This document shows positions 55,524 to 64,000 of a stretch of DNA of 64,000 bases, in pieces. The translations under genes were made by a program, and so were the position numbers. Position 1 is the first letter of the stretch; the number at the start of each line of letters is the position of its first letter. The notes under the pieces are model-generated. The model was not told where the DNA came from. It saw only the letters and a program-made list of their open reading frames with translations, and did no database searches. Where the stretch lies: the NCBI RefSeq assembly GCF_002252505.1, contig NZ_NNRL01000148.1, forward strand, positions 248,001 to 312,000. Direction: 5' to 3'. This stretch comes from Brucella grignonensis (GTDB lineage: Bacteria; Pseudomonadota; Alphaproteobacteria; Rhizobiales; Rhizobiaceae).

Positions 55524-55561
55524 TCTTGACAATGTTCAAGACTCGTAACATATAAAGTTAC
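55524..55561 (+). promoter_or_regulatory. promoter and operators of the rrf2-type gene (leaderless start)
   Basis: -35 TTGACA at 55526-55531, 17-bp spacer, -10 CATATA at 55549-55554; transcription would start at about 55561-55562, the A of the start codon. Two dyads overlap it: TCTTGA-(6)-TCAAGA (55524-55541) over the -35 and GTAAC-(7)-GTTAC (55545-55561) over the -10. Both suit autorepression. Confidence 0.65.
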
Positions 55562-56029
55562 ATGAAAAGAGATAGCAAATTATCGGGCGTTCTACACGTC
55601 CTCCTTCACATGGCAGAATATCAGAAGCCGGTGACTTCTGAGGTGCTGGCTAAAGCGATGGGCACCAATCCTGTTGTTGTCCGCCGTGTTATGGGCGGCC
55701 TGCGTGAGCAGGGTTATGTTCGTTCCGAAAAAGGACACCGTGGTGGCTGGGAGATCGCCTGTGATCTATCGAAGGTCACGTTGCGAGACATCTATAATGC
55801 CATCGGTAAACCTTCGCTGCTTGCCGTGAGCAACCGTACCGAAATGCCGGGATGCATTGTTGAGCAGGCAGTGAATGCTTCTCTGAACAAAGCGTTTCAC
55901 GATGCTGAGGAACTCTTGTTGAAACGCTTTGATGAAGTGTCACTCGCCATGTTGAGCGAGGATTTTCATCAACGCGCCCTCGAACGCGGCGCGACATTCG
56001 ATCTGGAGACAGCGCATGACGCATCATGA
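55562..56029 (+). CDS. Rrf2-family transcriptional regulator
   Basis: A 155-residue winged-helix regulator. The N-terminal KLSGVLHVLLHMAEYQKPVTSEVLAKAMGTNPVVVRRVMGGLREQGYVRSEKGHRGGWEIA is the Rrf2 DNA-binding domain with the G-x-x-GGW/Y wing. The three-Cys cluster binding the Fe-S centre in IscR/NsrR is absent; only one Cys (MPGCIVEQAV) lies in that region, so sensing by a single thiol is possible. No Shine-Dalgarno precedes the ATG. The last 14 nt overlap the flavin oxidoreductase gene, its probable target. Confidence 0.91.
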   Translation: MKRDSKLSGVLHVLLHMAEYQKPVTSEVLAKAMGTNPVVVRRVMGGLREQGYVRSEKGHRGGWEIACDLSKVTLRDIYNAIGKPSLLAVSNRTEMPGCIVEQAVNASLNKAFHDAEELLLKRFDEVSLAMLSEDFHQRALERGATFDLETAHDAS

Positions 56030-56912
56030 TGCAATCATTATCGGCGGAAGCTTTGCCGGGCTCACAGCCGCAACTTACATCGCACGCGGCAGACGATCTG
56101 TCCGCGTGATCGACACAGGCAAGCCCCGCAATCGCTTTGCTGAGCATTCGCATGGCTTCTTCGCACAGGATGGAAGCAATCCGGCAGCCATGCTCGAAAC
56201 GGCAAGGGCTCAGGTGCAAACCTATCCAAGTGTCGCCTTAACCCGAGGGAAGGCGATAGGTGGGGTCGGCGAGATTGATAATTTTTCAGTACAGCTCGAT
56301 TCTGGCGAGACGGTGCGCGGACGCAGACTCATTTTTGCCTTTGGTATCTCGGACGAATTACCGGATGTTTCGGGGCTTGCGGAACGATGGGGCAATTCGG
56401 TTATCCACTGTCCATATTGCCACGGCTATGAGTTCAGCGGCAGAAAACTTGGTGTGCTGAATCTATCACCGATGTCTGTCCATCAGGCCATGCTTATCGC
56501 AGAATGGGGACCGACAACATTCTATTTAAATGGTGGCGATGAACCGGATGCTGCGACACTCACAGAGCTGGAAAGGCGTGGCATCAATATAGAACCTGCC
56601 AAAGTGGTCCATTTACGCGGCGAGGGCACTTCTCTGTCGGAGATTGAATTGGTTGACGGTCGGATGTCTTCTGCGGAAGCTCTGTATATAGCTCCCCGCA
56701 ATCGGCTCAATAGTTCCATTGCCGAGCAGTTCGGCTGCACGCTCGAGGACATGCCGCTCGGTAAAACTATCAAGACCGACGAGATGAAAGCGACAAGTGT
56801 TGTGGGTATTTATGCAGCGGGCGACGTTTCACGCGGCGCGCATAGTGTTGCCTGGTCGGTTTCAGATGGCGTTACCGCAGGCGTTTCGGCTCACCGCTCG
56901 CTAGTCTTCTAA
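56016..56912 (+). CDS. FAD-dependent oxidoreductase, thioredoxin-reductase-like
   Basis: A 298-residue flavoprotein of the thioredoxin reductase-like family. FAD motif IIIGGSFAGLTAATYIARG at the N-terminus, the redox-active CPYCHGYE at about residues 132-139, and the C-terminal IYAAGDVSRGAHSVAWSVSDG for FAD. Members without a dedicated thioredoxin reduce disulfides or small molecules; the substrate is unknown. Coupling to the Rrf2 gene (14-nt overlap) suggests oxidative or thiol stress control. Confidence 0.9.
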   Translation: MTHHDAIIIGGSFAGLTAATYIARGRRSVRVIDTGKPRNRFAEHSHGFFAQDGSNPAAMLETARAQVQTYPSVALTRGKAIGGVGEIDNFSVQLDSGETVRGRRLIFAFGISDELPDVSGLAERWGNSVIHCPYCHGYEFSGRKLGVLNLSPMSVHQAMLIAEWGPTTFYLNGGDEPDAATLTELERRGINIEPAKVVHLRGEGTSLSEIELVDGRMSSAEALYIAPRNRLNSSIAEQFGCTLEDMPLGKTIKTDEMKATSVVGIYAAGDVSRGAHSVAWSVSDGVTAGVSAHRSLVF

Positions 56913-56929
56913 AGCTATACTTCATTACA

Positions 56930-56957
56930 AAAAAACGGGGCTAATGCCCCGTTTTTT
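56930..56957. terminator. bidirectional intrinsic terminator
   Basis: AAAAAACGGGGC / GCCCCGTTTTTT with a TAAT loop, flanked by A and T runs on opposite sides. It can end the plus-strand oxidoreductase and the minus-strand peptide-transporter operon (last stop at 56971). Confidence 0.95.
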
Positions 56958-56970
56958 ATATAATTTCGAG

Positions 56971-58581
56971 CTAAGCATCAGTGCCGAAACGCTCTTCGCT
57001 GAGTGCCGCCGCCATCAGCGCTTTGGTATATTCCTCACGCGGATTATCGAAGACCTGCTCCGTATCGCCTTGCTCTACGATCTTTCCGTTCTTCATAACG
57101 ATTACATAATCCGATACCGCACGGACCACTGCCATATCATGGCTGATGAAGAGGTAAGAAAGCCCATGATCCTTTTGCAAATCGCGCAAGAGGGTGACGA
57201 TCTGCTTCTGGACCGAGCGATCAAGCGCACTTGTCGGTTCGTCAAGCACGATCACCTTTGGCTTCAGGATCATGGTGCGCGCAATGGCGATGCGCTGACG
57301 CTGACCGCCTGAGAACTCATGCGGATAGCGATTACGCATGGCCGGGTCCATGTCGACTTCCTTGAGGGCTTCACATGCACGACGATCACGTTCTTTGGCC
57401 GAAAGGTTCGGCTCATGGATGAGAAGCCCTTCGGTGATGATGCGTCCCACGGTCATGCGCGGGCTGAGCGAGCCAAAAGGGTCCTGAAAAACGAGCTGCA
57501 ATTCGCGCCGCTTCGGACGCATCGCCTGCGATTCCGTCGGTAATTCCTTGCCAAGGTAAGCGATGCGGCCTTCTGATGGGAGAAGACGCAGAATAGCACG
57601 GCCCAGTGTCGATTTTCCGGAACCGGATTCACCCACGATGCCGATGGTCTGGCCCTGTTTGAGAGTCAGAGAAACATCATTGACGGCTGCAAGATAAGTT
57701 GCAGCGCCCAGCCATGGCTTGTTGATAAGGAAATTGACCTTCACATTATCAGCGCGGATGAGCACCGGCGCTTCATCAGGCGGTGAGAGTTTTTCACCTT
57801 CCGGTTCAGCATCCAGCAGCATCTTCGTATAGGGATGCTCCGGTGCGGTGAAGAGCTTTTCCGTTTCGTTGGTTTCAACCACTTCGCCGGAGCGCATCAC
57901 ATAGACCCGGTCCGCAAAGCGCCGCACGATGCCAAGATCGTGCGTGATGAAGACCACCGCCATGCCGAGCCGCTTCTGCAGATCTGCCAGCAGGTCAAGT
58001 ATCTGTGCTTGAATGGTAACGTCGAGCGCTGTCGTCAGCTCGTCAGCGATCAGAACATCCGGCTCGTTGGCGAGCGCCATGGCAATCATGACGCGCTGGC
58101 GCTGTCCGCCCGACAGCTCATAAGGGTAGCTGTCGATGCGGCGCTCCGGTTCTGGAATACCAACCAGTTTGAGCAGTTCAAGAATACGCGGACGCGCTTC
58201 CTTTTTGCTCATGCCACGATGATACCGTAGCGGTTCGGCCAACTGATCGCCAATGCGATAAAGCGGGTCGAGCGAGGTCATCGGCTCCTGAAAGATCATC
58301 GTAATCTTCGCACCGCGTATCTTATTGAGTGCCTTATCAGTCATGCCGATCAGATCCTGACCACGATAGAGCGCCTGGCCGGTTGCCTTGCCGTTTTGGG
58401 CCAGAAGACCCATCATCGCCATGGTCGTCTGGCTCTTGCCGGAACCGGACTCGCCGACAATGGCGATGGTTTCACCGGCTTTGACATCAAGATTGATGCC
58501 GCGCACCGCCTCTACCGGACCGTCATGCGTGTCGAATGTGACCTTCAGGTCGCGCACGCTCAGAATGTTTTCACTCGTCAT
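56971..58581 (-). CDS. oligopeptide ABC transporter fused ATP-binding protein (OppD-OppF type)
   Basis: A 536-residue protein with two peptide-type ABC domains, corresponding to fused OppD and OppF (YejF-like). Each domain has a complete P-loop (GESGSGKSQ near residue 46 and GESGSGKST near 335), a signature ([18 protein letters not shown]) and Walker B ([24 protein letters not shown]). [13 protein letters not shown] after the first is the oligopeptide-binding C-terminal tail. The ATG at 58581 has AAGGAT upstream and starts just beyond the permease stop; the 58623 extension is rejected. Confidence 0.93.
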   Translation of the reverse strand: MTSENILSVRDLKVTFDTHDGPVEAVRGINLDVKAGETIAIVGESGSGKSQTTMAMMGLLAQNGKATGQALYRGQDLIGMTDKALNKIRGAKITMIFQEPMTSLDPLYRIGDQLAEPLRYHRGMSKKEARPRILELLKLVGIPEPERRIDSYPYELSGGQRQRVMIAMALANEPDVLIADELTTALDVTIQAQILDLLADLQKRLGMAVVFITHDLGIVRRFADRVYVMRSGEVVETNETEKLFTAPEHPYTKMLLDAEPEGEKLSPPDEAPVLIRADNVKVNFLINKPWLGAATYLAAVNDVSLTLKQGQTIGIVGESGSGKSTLGRAILRLLPSEGRIAYLGKELPTESQAMRPKRRELQLVFQDPFGSLSPRMTVGRIITEGLLIHEPNLSAKERDRRACEALKEVDMDPAMRNRYPHEFSGGQRQRIAIARTMILKPKVIVLDEPTSALDRSVQKQIVTLLRDLQKDHGLSYLFISHDMAVVRAVSDYVIVMKNGKIVEQGDTEQVFDNPREEYTKALMAAALSEERFGTDA

Positions 58582-58582
58582 C

Positions 58583-59719
58583 TCAGCGATCCTTCGGGTC
58601 AAGGCTGTCGCGCAGGCCGTCACCTAGGAAGTTCAGCGCAAACAGGATGATGGTCAGTGTTGCGGCAGGCCAGATCAATTGCCAGCTCGCGCCGCGCATG
58701 TTCTGGGCACCTTCGGAAATCAGCAGCCCCAGAGAGGTGAGGGGGTCCTGCACACCGAGACCGAGGAACGACAAGAGGCTTTCAAGAAGGATTGCCTTCG
58801 GCACCAGCAGCGTCACGAAAACGATGACGGGGCCGAGCGCATTCGGGATGATATGTCGTGTGATGACACCACGCCGTGTTGCGCCAAGTGCTTCCGCCGC
58901 CTGCACGAATTCCTGACGTTTGAGGCTCAATGTCTGTCCGCGCACGATGCGCGCCATATCCAGCCATTCCGTCGCGCCGATGGCGATGAAGATGATGAAA
59001 ATGGATCGCCCGAAGAAGACGAGCATCAATATCACGAAGAAGATGAAAGGCAGCGAATAAAGGATGTCGACAAGTCGCATCATAATGTTGTCGGCACGTC
59101 CGCCGAGGTAGCCCGATATCGCACCATATCCAACACCAAGCACCAAAGCCATTGCCGAAGCCAACAGACCGATGGCAAGCGACATACGAACGCCAATGAA
59201 GATGCGTGTCATCAGATCGCGACCGAGATTATCAGTACCAAGTACGAAATAATTACGCGCGACATTCAATGTAAGCTTACCCGACAGTCCATCAGCAGCG
59301 AGTTCGATCTTAGGATTGCTAAACAGGTCAGAGCGCTGGAAATAGCGCAACACCCGCTCATCCGTCGGACGCTGTGCGGTGAAGTCAACTACGATATTGT
59401 TGCCCGTCAGCTCCGGCTCCGCGGACGCATTCAGGCGGGCGCGGGCAAGCTCGCGTTCCAATCCGGGCATGATCGTATCAGCACGCGGATAAGCCTCCAG
59501 ACTTGGAGCCACGCGCACGAACTGCGGATAGATTTTGTCGTAAGGATGCGGGCTGACCATAGGGCCAAAAATGCCGACAAGTGCCAATATGATCAGGACG
59601 ATTGCACTTGTTACTGCTGCCTTGTTCTTGCGCAGGCGCAACCAGGCATCCTGCCAGAGCGAACGGCTTGCGACAGCTGCAAGCTTTTCTGTTTCTGTCG
59701 GTACGGTAAGGTCAGTCAT
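58583..59719 (-). CDS. oppC: oligopeptide ABC transporter permease (OppC type)
   Basis: A 378-residue binding-protein-dependent permease with about six helices. N-terminal anchor helix [18 protein letters not shown], then an unusually long periplasmic insertion (about residues 60-160), and the conserved EAA loop [28 protein letters not shown]. The insertion makes it longer than OppC/DppC (about 300). The start at 59719 overlaps the OppB stop by 8 nt; the 59746 extension is rejected. Confidence 0.92.
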   Translation of the reverse strand: MTDLTVPTETEKLAAVASRSLWQDAWLRLRKNKAAVTSAIVLIILALVGIFGPMVSPHPYDKIYPQFVRVAPSLEAYPRADTIMPGLERELARARLNASAEPELTGNNIVVDFTAQRPTDERVLRYFQRSDLFSNPKIELAADGLSGKLTLNVARNYFVLGTDNLGRDLMTRIFIGVRMSLAIGLLASAMALVLGVGYGAISGYLGGRADNIMMRLVDILYSLPFIFFVILMLVFFGRSIFIIFIAIGATEWLDMARIVRGQTLSLKRQEFVQAAEALGATRRGVITRHIIPNALGPVIVFVTLLVPKAILLESLLSFLGLGVQDPLTSLGLLISEGAQNMRGASWQLIWPAATLTIILFALNFLGDGLRDSLDPKDR

Positions 59720-60635
59720 AGCGAACCCTCGGATCAAGCCATGCATAAAGAAGGTCGACGATGAGATTGAACACCACGACGAAAACGGAAATCACAACCA
59801 CGGTGCCCATAACCATCGTGTAATCGCGGCTCAGCGCGCCTTGCACAAAGTAACGACCGATACCGGGAATACCGAAGATGGTTTCAACAACAACTGAGCC
59901 TGTGAGAAGTGCTGCAGCTGTTGGTCCGAGATAGGAAACTGCGGGCAGCATGGCAGCACGCAAGGCATGTACCCCAACCACAACACGCGACGGCAAACCA
60001 TAGGCGCGAGCGGTGCGAACATGATTGGCGCGCAATGCTTCAATCGTTGCACCGCGCACAAGACGGGCGATCACGCCAACTTGCGGTAAAGCCAGTGTCA
60101 GTACCGGCAATATCCAGTACGTGATATTCGCGGAGGACCAGCCACCGGCTGGCACCCAACCGAGAATGACGCCAAAAAGCAGGCTGAGGAGAGGAGCAAC
60201 AACGAAATTTGGCGTTGTAATGCCAAAAGTTGCCAGTGCGACGACAAAATAATCGATAGAAGAATTCTGTTTCAGGGCCGCAATTGTACCGAGAAATGTT
60301 CCGATAATTGCGGCGAGACTAAGCGCCAAAGTGCCCAGCATGATCGAAACCGGAAGGCCGGAAGCAAACAGGTCATTCACCGTAAAATCACGACGCGTGA
60401 AGCTTGGTCCAAGGTCGCCGTGCAGCAGATTGCCAAGATAAATGAGGTACTGCTGCCACAGCGGCGCATCCATATTGTAGGCTTTCTTGAGGTTTTCAAG
60501 GATCAGCGGATCGATCGGACGCTCCAGATCGAAAGGCCCGCCGGGTGCCAGCCTTATAAGGAAGAATGTCAAAGTCACTATTATAAAGATCGTGGGTATT
60601 GCACTACCCAATCGTCGGAGCGTGTAGCTCAGCAT
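59712..60635 (-). CDS. oppB: oligopeptide ABC transporter permease OppB
   Basis: A 307-residue permease of the OppB/DppB family with six helices. Opening MLSYTLRRLGSAIPTIFIIVTLTFFLIRLAPGGPF is diagnostic; the EAA loop is NHVRTARAYGLPSRVVVGVHALRAAMLPAVSYLG. It forms the transmembrane pore with OppC. A GAAGGG Shine-Dalgarno precedes the ATG; a stem-loop separates it from oppA upstream. Confidence 0.93.
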   Translation of the reverse strand: MLSYTLRRLGSAIPTIFIIVTLTFFLIRLAPGGPFDLERPIDPLILENLKKAYNMDAPLWQQYLIYLGNLLHGDLGPSFTRRDFTVNDLFASGLPVSIMLGTLALSLAAIIGTFLGTIAALKQNSSIDYFVVALATFGITTPNFVVAPLLSLLFGVILGWVPAGGWSSANITYWILPVLTLALPQVGVIARLVRGATIEALRANHVRTARAYGLPSRVVVGVHALRAAMLPAVSYLGPTAAALLTGSVVVETIFGIPGIGRYFVQGALSRDYTMVMGTVVVISVFVVVFNLIVDLLYAWLDPRVRYD

Positions 60636-60650
60636 TTGTTATTTCCCTTC

Positions 60651-60682
60651 TTTGCCGGACCGCTTTGAAACGATCCGGCAAA
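60651..60682 (-). other. stem-loop between oppA and oppB
   Basis: TTTGCCGGA pairs with TCCGGCAAA around a 14-nt loop, 30 bp past the oppA stop, without a clear T-run. It is positioned like the rhaS-rhaT hairpin and may raise binding-protein mRNA relative to the permeases. Confidence 0.72.
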
Positions 60683-60712
60683 TCCCACTAAGGGCGTGTT
60701 TCAGTTTTGTTT

Positions 60713-62290
60713 TTAATTCTTTATCGATAACCAACGTGTGCCGTGCGAATTCATGAGGTTATCTTCGTAACCCTGAATCTTATCAGCAACCAATGCGGTA
60801 GAAGCATAATACATCAAAGGCACAACAGCCCCGTCGCTAAGTAGTATCTTCTCTGCTTCAGAGAGAATTTTCGCTCGTTCGGCGAGATCGGTCGCCGTGG
60901 CAGATTTAGCCATCAACGCGTCGTAGTCCTTGTTCGACCAATCGGCATAATTGAAGTAATTGCCGGTGGTAAACAGCTCTAAAAATGAATTCGGGTCGTT
61001 ATAATCGCCGATCCAACCATCGCGCGTAATGTCAAACATCCCTTTTTCTTGAAGGAAATTAAAGTAAGTCGTGCCTTCGACTTCGTTCAACGTGGCATTA
61101 ATACCTATGTTTTTCAGCATGCTAGCGACTGCTGCCATGGTATTTTTGTGATTTTCAGACGTGTTATAACGCAAGGTAACCGAGAGCATTCCGGGCTCAA
61201 CGCCCGCTTCCTTCAACAACTCTTTCGCTTTATCCTCACGGTCGAGAATATCTTCATTACCAAAAGCCAGTTTCGGCGCATCGTTGATGTAGTTCGCAAT
61301 ACCGGGCGGAACCATGGAATAGGCTGGCAACATCACGCCGCGCCACACTTCTTCACCTATGAACTTACGATCTATAGCGAGTGAAATAGCCTCACGAACG
61401 CGCTTGTCGCGCAACTTTCCCGAAGGTTCACCCTTAATGTCAATGTAATAGATACCAAGATAGGGCGCATGTCGGAATTCCTTGCCGAAATGTTCTTTCA
61501 CATAGTCCATCTGCTCAGCTGAGACATCGGAACAAACATCGATTTCCTTGGCCTCAAAACGTCTCATGCAGCTTGCCCGATCTTCGAACGGTATCCAGTT
61601 CACCGCATCGATCTTAACATTGGAAGCGTCCCAATAATTCGGGTTCTTCTTCATCGCGATCTTGTCATTGGGATTGAAACTGACAAGCGTGTACGCGCCA
61701 TTGGTCACCATATTTCCGGGCAAGGTGAACTTGTCGCCAAACTTCTCGACAGCCTTCTTGTTGACCGGGAAACCGGTCTGATGGGTGAGAAGTTCGAGGA
61801 AATAAGGAGCAGGGTTCTTGAGAGTGATTTGCAGCGTCTTGTCGTCAAGCGCCTTCACGCCAAGCTGATCGACCGGCATCTTGCCGGTGGCAACTTTCTC
61901 GGCATTCTTGATGGCGTAAAGTACGCTGGCATAACCGGCAGCCGTCTTCGGATCCATGATGCGGCGGAAGGTAAATTCGAAATCGCCGGCGGTAACAGGA
62001 TCACCGTTCGACCATTTGGCATTCTCACGCATATGGAAAGTGTAGGTGAGGCCGTCCTCGGAAATATCCCAGGAAGATGCCGCTCCGGGAACGGCCACGC
62101 CCTTCTCGTTTTGCGCCAGCAAACCTTCATAAAGATCACGCAGCACACGGTTTTCCGAAATAGTGGTTGTGTGTTGCTGGTCCAGCGTGGCGGGGTCGGT
62201 ATCGTTGCCTCGGTTGAGTACTGTTTCTGCCGATGCGGCTCCAACTAGCGCCATCAGGCAAACGCCTGTCATCAAAAATCCACGAACCAT
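60713..62290 (-). CDS. oppA: oligopeptide-binding protein OppA (first of two tandem copies)
   Basis: A 525-residue SBP_bac_5 protein of the OppA/MppA type. The signal peptide (MVRGFLMTGVCLMALVGAASA) is cleaved before ETVLNRGNDTDPATLDQQHTTT, a family hallmark; WDISEDGLTYTFHMRENAKWSNGDPVTAGDFEF and SCMRRFEAKEIDVCSDVSAEQMDY follow. The ATG at 62290 has GGGAG upstream; the 62410 frame extension has no signal and is rejected. It shows very high similarity to the next gene, pointing to tandem duplication. Confidence 0.93.
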   Translation of the reverse strand: MVRGFLMTGVCLMALVGAASAETVLNRGNDTDPATLDQQHTTTISENRVLRDLYEGLLAQNEKGVAVPGAASSWDISEDGLTYTFHMRENAKWSNGDPVTAGDFEFTFRRIMDPKTAAGYASVLYAIKNAEKVATGKMPVDQLGVKALDDKTLQITLKNPAPYFLELLTHQTGFPVNKKAVEKFGDKFTLPGNMVTNGAYTLVSFNPNDKIAMKKNPNYWDASNVKIDAVNWIPFEDRASCMRRFEAKEIDVCSDVSAEQMDYVKEHFGKEFRHAPYLGIYYIDIKGEPSGKLRDKRVREAISLAIDRKFIGEEVWRGVMLPAYSMVPPGIANYINDAPKLAFGNEDILDREDKAKELLKEAGVEPGMLSVTLRYNTSENHKNTMAAVASMLKNIGINATLNEVEGTTYFNFLQEKGMFDITRDGWIGDYNDPNSFLELFTTGNYFNYADWSNKDYDALMAKSATATDLAERAKILSEAEKILLSDGAVVPLMYYASTALVADKIQGYEDNLMNSHGTRWLSIKN

Positions 62291-62390
62291 TGAAAACTCC
62301 CATAAAACTTTAAAAATATCTGTCCCATGAAAAAGGGACCCTCCGAACTTCCCGAGATCGAAAGAAAAAGGGGCTGCGCCATTAGAACCT

Positions 62391-62410
62391 GTGCGTCCTT
62401 TCGGACGCAC
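62391..62410 (-). other. stem-loop upstream of oppA
   Basis: GTGCGTCC-TTTC-GGACGCAC, a perfect 8-bp hairpin 100 bp upstream of the oppA start in the gap between the two binding-protein genes. An AT-rich interrupted hairpin (AAAAATCG/CGATTTTT) lies at about 62453-62472. Together they may reduce read-through from the first copy. Confidence 0.6.
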
Positions 62411-62507
62411 AAAGGGCGCTCTAACTCATTGAATCTACGCATCGTGCTTTTCAAAAATCGATTCCGATTTTTGGACCGATGCTGTAGGCGCAGCCCGGAC
62501 TGAAAAT

Positions 62508-64000
62508 TTATTGTTTGAACGAAAGCCAACGGGTCTTGTGGCTGTCCATAAGGTTGTCGTTCCATCCGTCGAGCTTGTCGGAAACAAGGGTGCGTGAGGA
62601 ATAATAAAGGATTGGAATATTGCTCATATCATCGAGCTTGAGCTGTTCTGCTTCAGCCAGAACTTTGGCACGCGCGTCGAGATCAAGGATCTTCTCTGCC
62701 TCGGCCATCTTGGCATCATATTCCGGGTTTTTCACCTTGGAGTAATTGAAGCTGACATCGCTCTGGCTGATGTAAAGGAAGTTCTGTGGATCGTTATAAT
62801 CGCCGATCCAGCCAGCGCGTGCGATATCGAACGGGCCATCTTCACGCAAGAAGTTGAAGTAAGTAGCACCTTCGGTTTCGTTGAGCGTCGCTTTCACGCC
62901 GATATTGCCAAGCTGATCAGCGATTGCCGCCATGGTATTCTTGTTGTTTTCAGACGTGTTGTAGAGCAGCTCAATCGAAAGCGTGTTTGGCTCAACACCT
63001 GCTTCTTTCAACAGCTCCTTGGCCTTGTCTTCACGATCCAGCATGTCGTCGGAATAGTTGAGCTTCGGCGCATCCTTGACATAGTGATTGATGCCCGGAG
63101 GGACCATTGAGTAACCCGGCAACATCGTACCTTGCCAGACCTGATTGGCGATGAAATCACGGTCGATAGCCATGGAAATTGCCTGACGGACGCGAGGGTC
63201 CTTCAGCTTGCTGTCTGCGGTCTTGCCCTTTACCGGTAGATAATAAACGCCAAGATAAGGTGCCAGACGGAATTCGTTGGCGAGGTTCTTCTTCACATAG
63301 TCCATCTGTTCAGCTGGAACATCAGAGCAAACCTGTACTTCCTTGGCTTCGAAACGGCGCATACAGCTGGCGCGATCTTCGAATGGGATCCAGTTGATCG
63401 TATCGATCTTCACCTGATCCGCTTCGTAGTAATTCGGGTTCTTCTTCATGACGATCTTGTCGTTCGGCGTGAAGCTGACAAGTTCATAAGCGCCATTCGT
63501 CACCATCTTACCAGGTGTCGTAAACTTGTCGCCATTTTCCTCAACGCTCTTCTGATGCAACGGGAAACCCGTCTGGTGTGTCAGAAGTTCAAGGAAATAC
63601 GGAGCAGGGGTGTTCAGAGTAACCTTCAGCGTGTGATCGTCAACGGCTTCGACGCCAAGCTCATTGACAGGCTTTTTGCCACCAGCAACATCTTCGGCGT
63701 TCTTGATAACAAATAGCATGCTGGCATAGCCCGCAGCGGTCTTCGGGTCCATCAGACGGCGGAAAGCAAACTGAAAGTCGCCAGCCGTGACCGGGTCGCC
63801 GTTCGACCATTTGGCGTTATCGCGCAGGTGAAAAGTGTATGAAATACCATCTTCGGAAATATCCCAAGACTTCGCGACACCCGGGATAGCTTCGCCATCT
63901 GCATTCTGAATGGTCAGGCCGTCGTAAAGATCACGAAGCACATTGCCTTCCGAAACAGTGGATGTCCGATGATGATCAAGCGTTGCGGGATCAGTGTCGT
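62508..64000 (-). CDS. oligopeptide-binding protein, tandem paralogue of OppA, cut by right edge
   Basis: At least 497 residues of an OppA-type binding protein; the frame runs off base 64000, so the signal peptide is missing. The visible part starts with DTDPATLDHHRTST and has VLRDLYDGL, NAKWSNGDPVTAGDFQFAFRRLMDPKTAAGYAS, SCMRRFEAKEVQVCSDVPAEQMDYVKK and a C-terminal YYSSRTLVSDKLDGWNDNLMDSHKTRWLSFK. It aligns residue for residue with the downstream OppA and is clearly more similar to it than different Opp proteins normally are. It probably serves the same permease with a shifted peptide range. Confidence 0.93.
   Translation of the reverse strand, partial: DTDPATLDHHRTSTVSEGNVLRDLYDGLTIQNADGEAIPGVAKSWDISEDGISYTFHLRDNAKWSNGDPVTAGDFQFAFRRLMDPKTAAGYASMLFVIKNAEDVAGGKKPVNELGVEAVDDHTLKVTLNTPAPYFLELLTHQTGFPLHQKSVEENGDKFTTPGKMVTNGAYELVSFTPNDKIVMKKNPNYYEADQVKIDTINWIPFEDRASCMRRFEAKEVQVCSDVPAEQMDYVKKNLANEFRLAPYLGVYYLPVKGKTADSKLKDPRVRQAISMAIDRDFIANQVWQGTMLPGYSMVPPGINHYVKDAPKLNYSDDMLDREDKAKELLKEAGVEPNTLSIELLYNTSENNKNTMAAIADQLGNIGVKATLNETEGATYFNFLREDGPFDIARAGWIGDYNDPQNFLYISQSDVSFNYSKVKNPEYDAKMAEAEKILDLDARAKVLAEAEQLKLDDMSNIPILYYSSRTLVSDKLDGWNDNLMDSHKTRWLSFKQ

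Noticed and set aside
58679-59764. 361-codon plus-strand frame opposite oppC
   Set aside because: Rich in His, Arg, Asp and Gln; antisense to a well-defined permease.

Overview
The window looks like a stretch of an Ochrobactrum/Brucella-type genome (Brucellaceae, Alphaproteobacteria). This rests on gene content and order: a rhizobial-style rhaRSTPQUK/rhaDI locus, dctBD next to dctA, a fused PhaA(B)-type Mrp antiporter, a gbsR-cydDCABX block, and an Anbu/ATP-grasp cluster, with moderate GC and small palindromic intergenic repeats. No rRNA, tRNA, CRISPR array, insertion sequence, prophage or replication origin was seen; this is dense chromosomal or chromid-like metabolic DNA. The genus assignment is inference.

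Layout. 1-3866: C4-dicarboxylate uptake (dctD partial, dctB, and dctA divergent behind a textbook sigma-54 promoter). 3869-5964: type II NADH dehydrogenase, a MarR regulator and an unlisted 33-residue membrane protein. 6235-7337: a SAM-I/SAM-IV-type riboswitch controlling metA. 7348-10132: a GH25 muramidase lipoprotein, two small paralogous proteins and mogA. 10289-14340: a four-gene cluster of circularly permuted ATP-grasp, alpha-E, transglutaminase-like protein and Anbu proteasome-like protease. This is the best candidate for a poorly described system. 14459-18589: an orphan peptide-binding protein, a nitroreductase and an FAD/NAD(P) protein. 18915-24939: the six-gene Mrp/Pha Na+(K+)/H+ antiporter. 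25102-32116: a GbsR-type regulator with cydDC and cytochrome bd oxidase cydABX, including a 51-residue CydX. 32658-38085: branched-chain 2-oxoacid dehydrogenase (E1 alpha, E1 beta, E2, E3) with a cupin gene inserted. 38082-41924: SURF1, a 59-residue orphan ORF closed by a strong terminator, and an FtsK-type translocase without membrane segments. 42442-43752: an MFS transporter. 43805-54665: complete L-rhamnose import and catabolism, with a three-site operator region between rhaR and rhaD. 54824-56912: AlkB, an Rrf2 regulator and a flavin disulfide-reductase-like protein. 56971-64000: an oligopeptide ABC importer with two tandem, recently duplicated binding proteins, the second cut by the right edge.

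How the parts work together. The dct, rha, opp and bkd loci import and feed organic acids, deoxy sugar, peptides and branched-chain amino acids into central metabolism. NDH-2 and cytochrome bd form a short, weakly coupled respiratory branch; CydDC supports assembly of the bd oxidase, and Mrp handles ion and pH homeostasis. Many starts were moved from the longest open frame to an internal ATG with a Shine-Dalgarno sequence; each case is explained in its entry.
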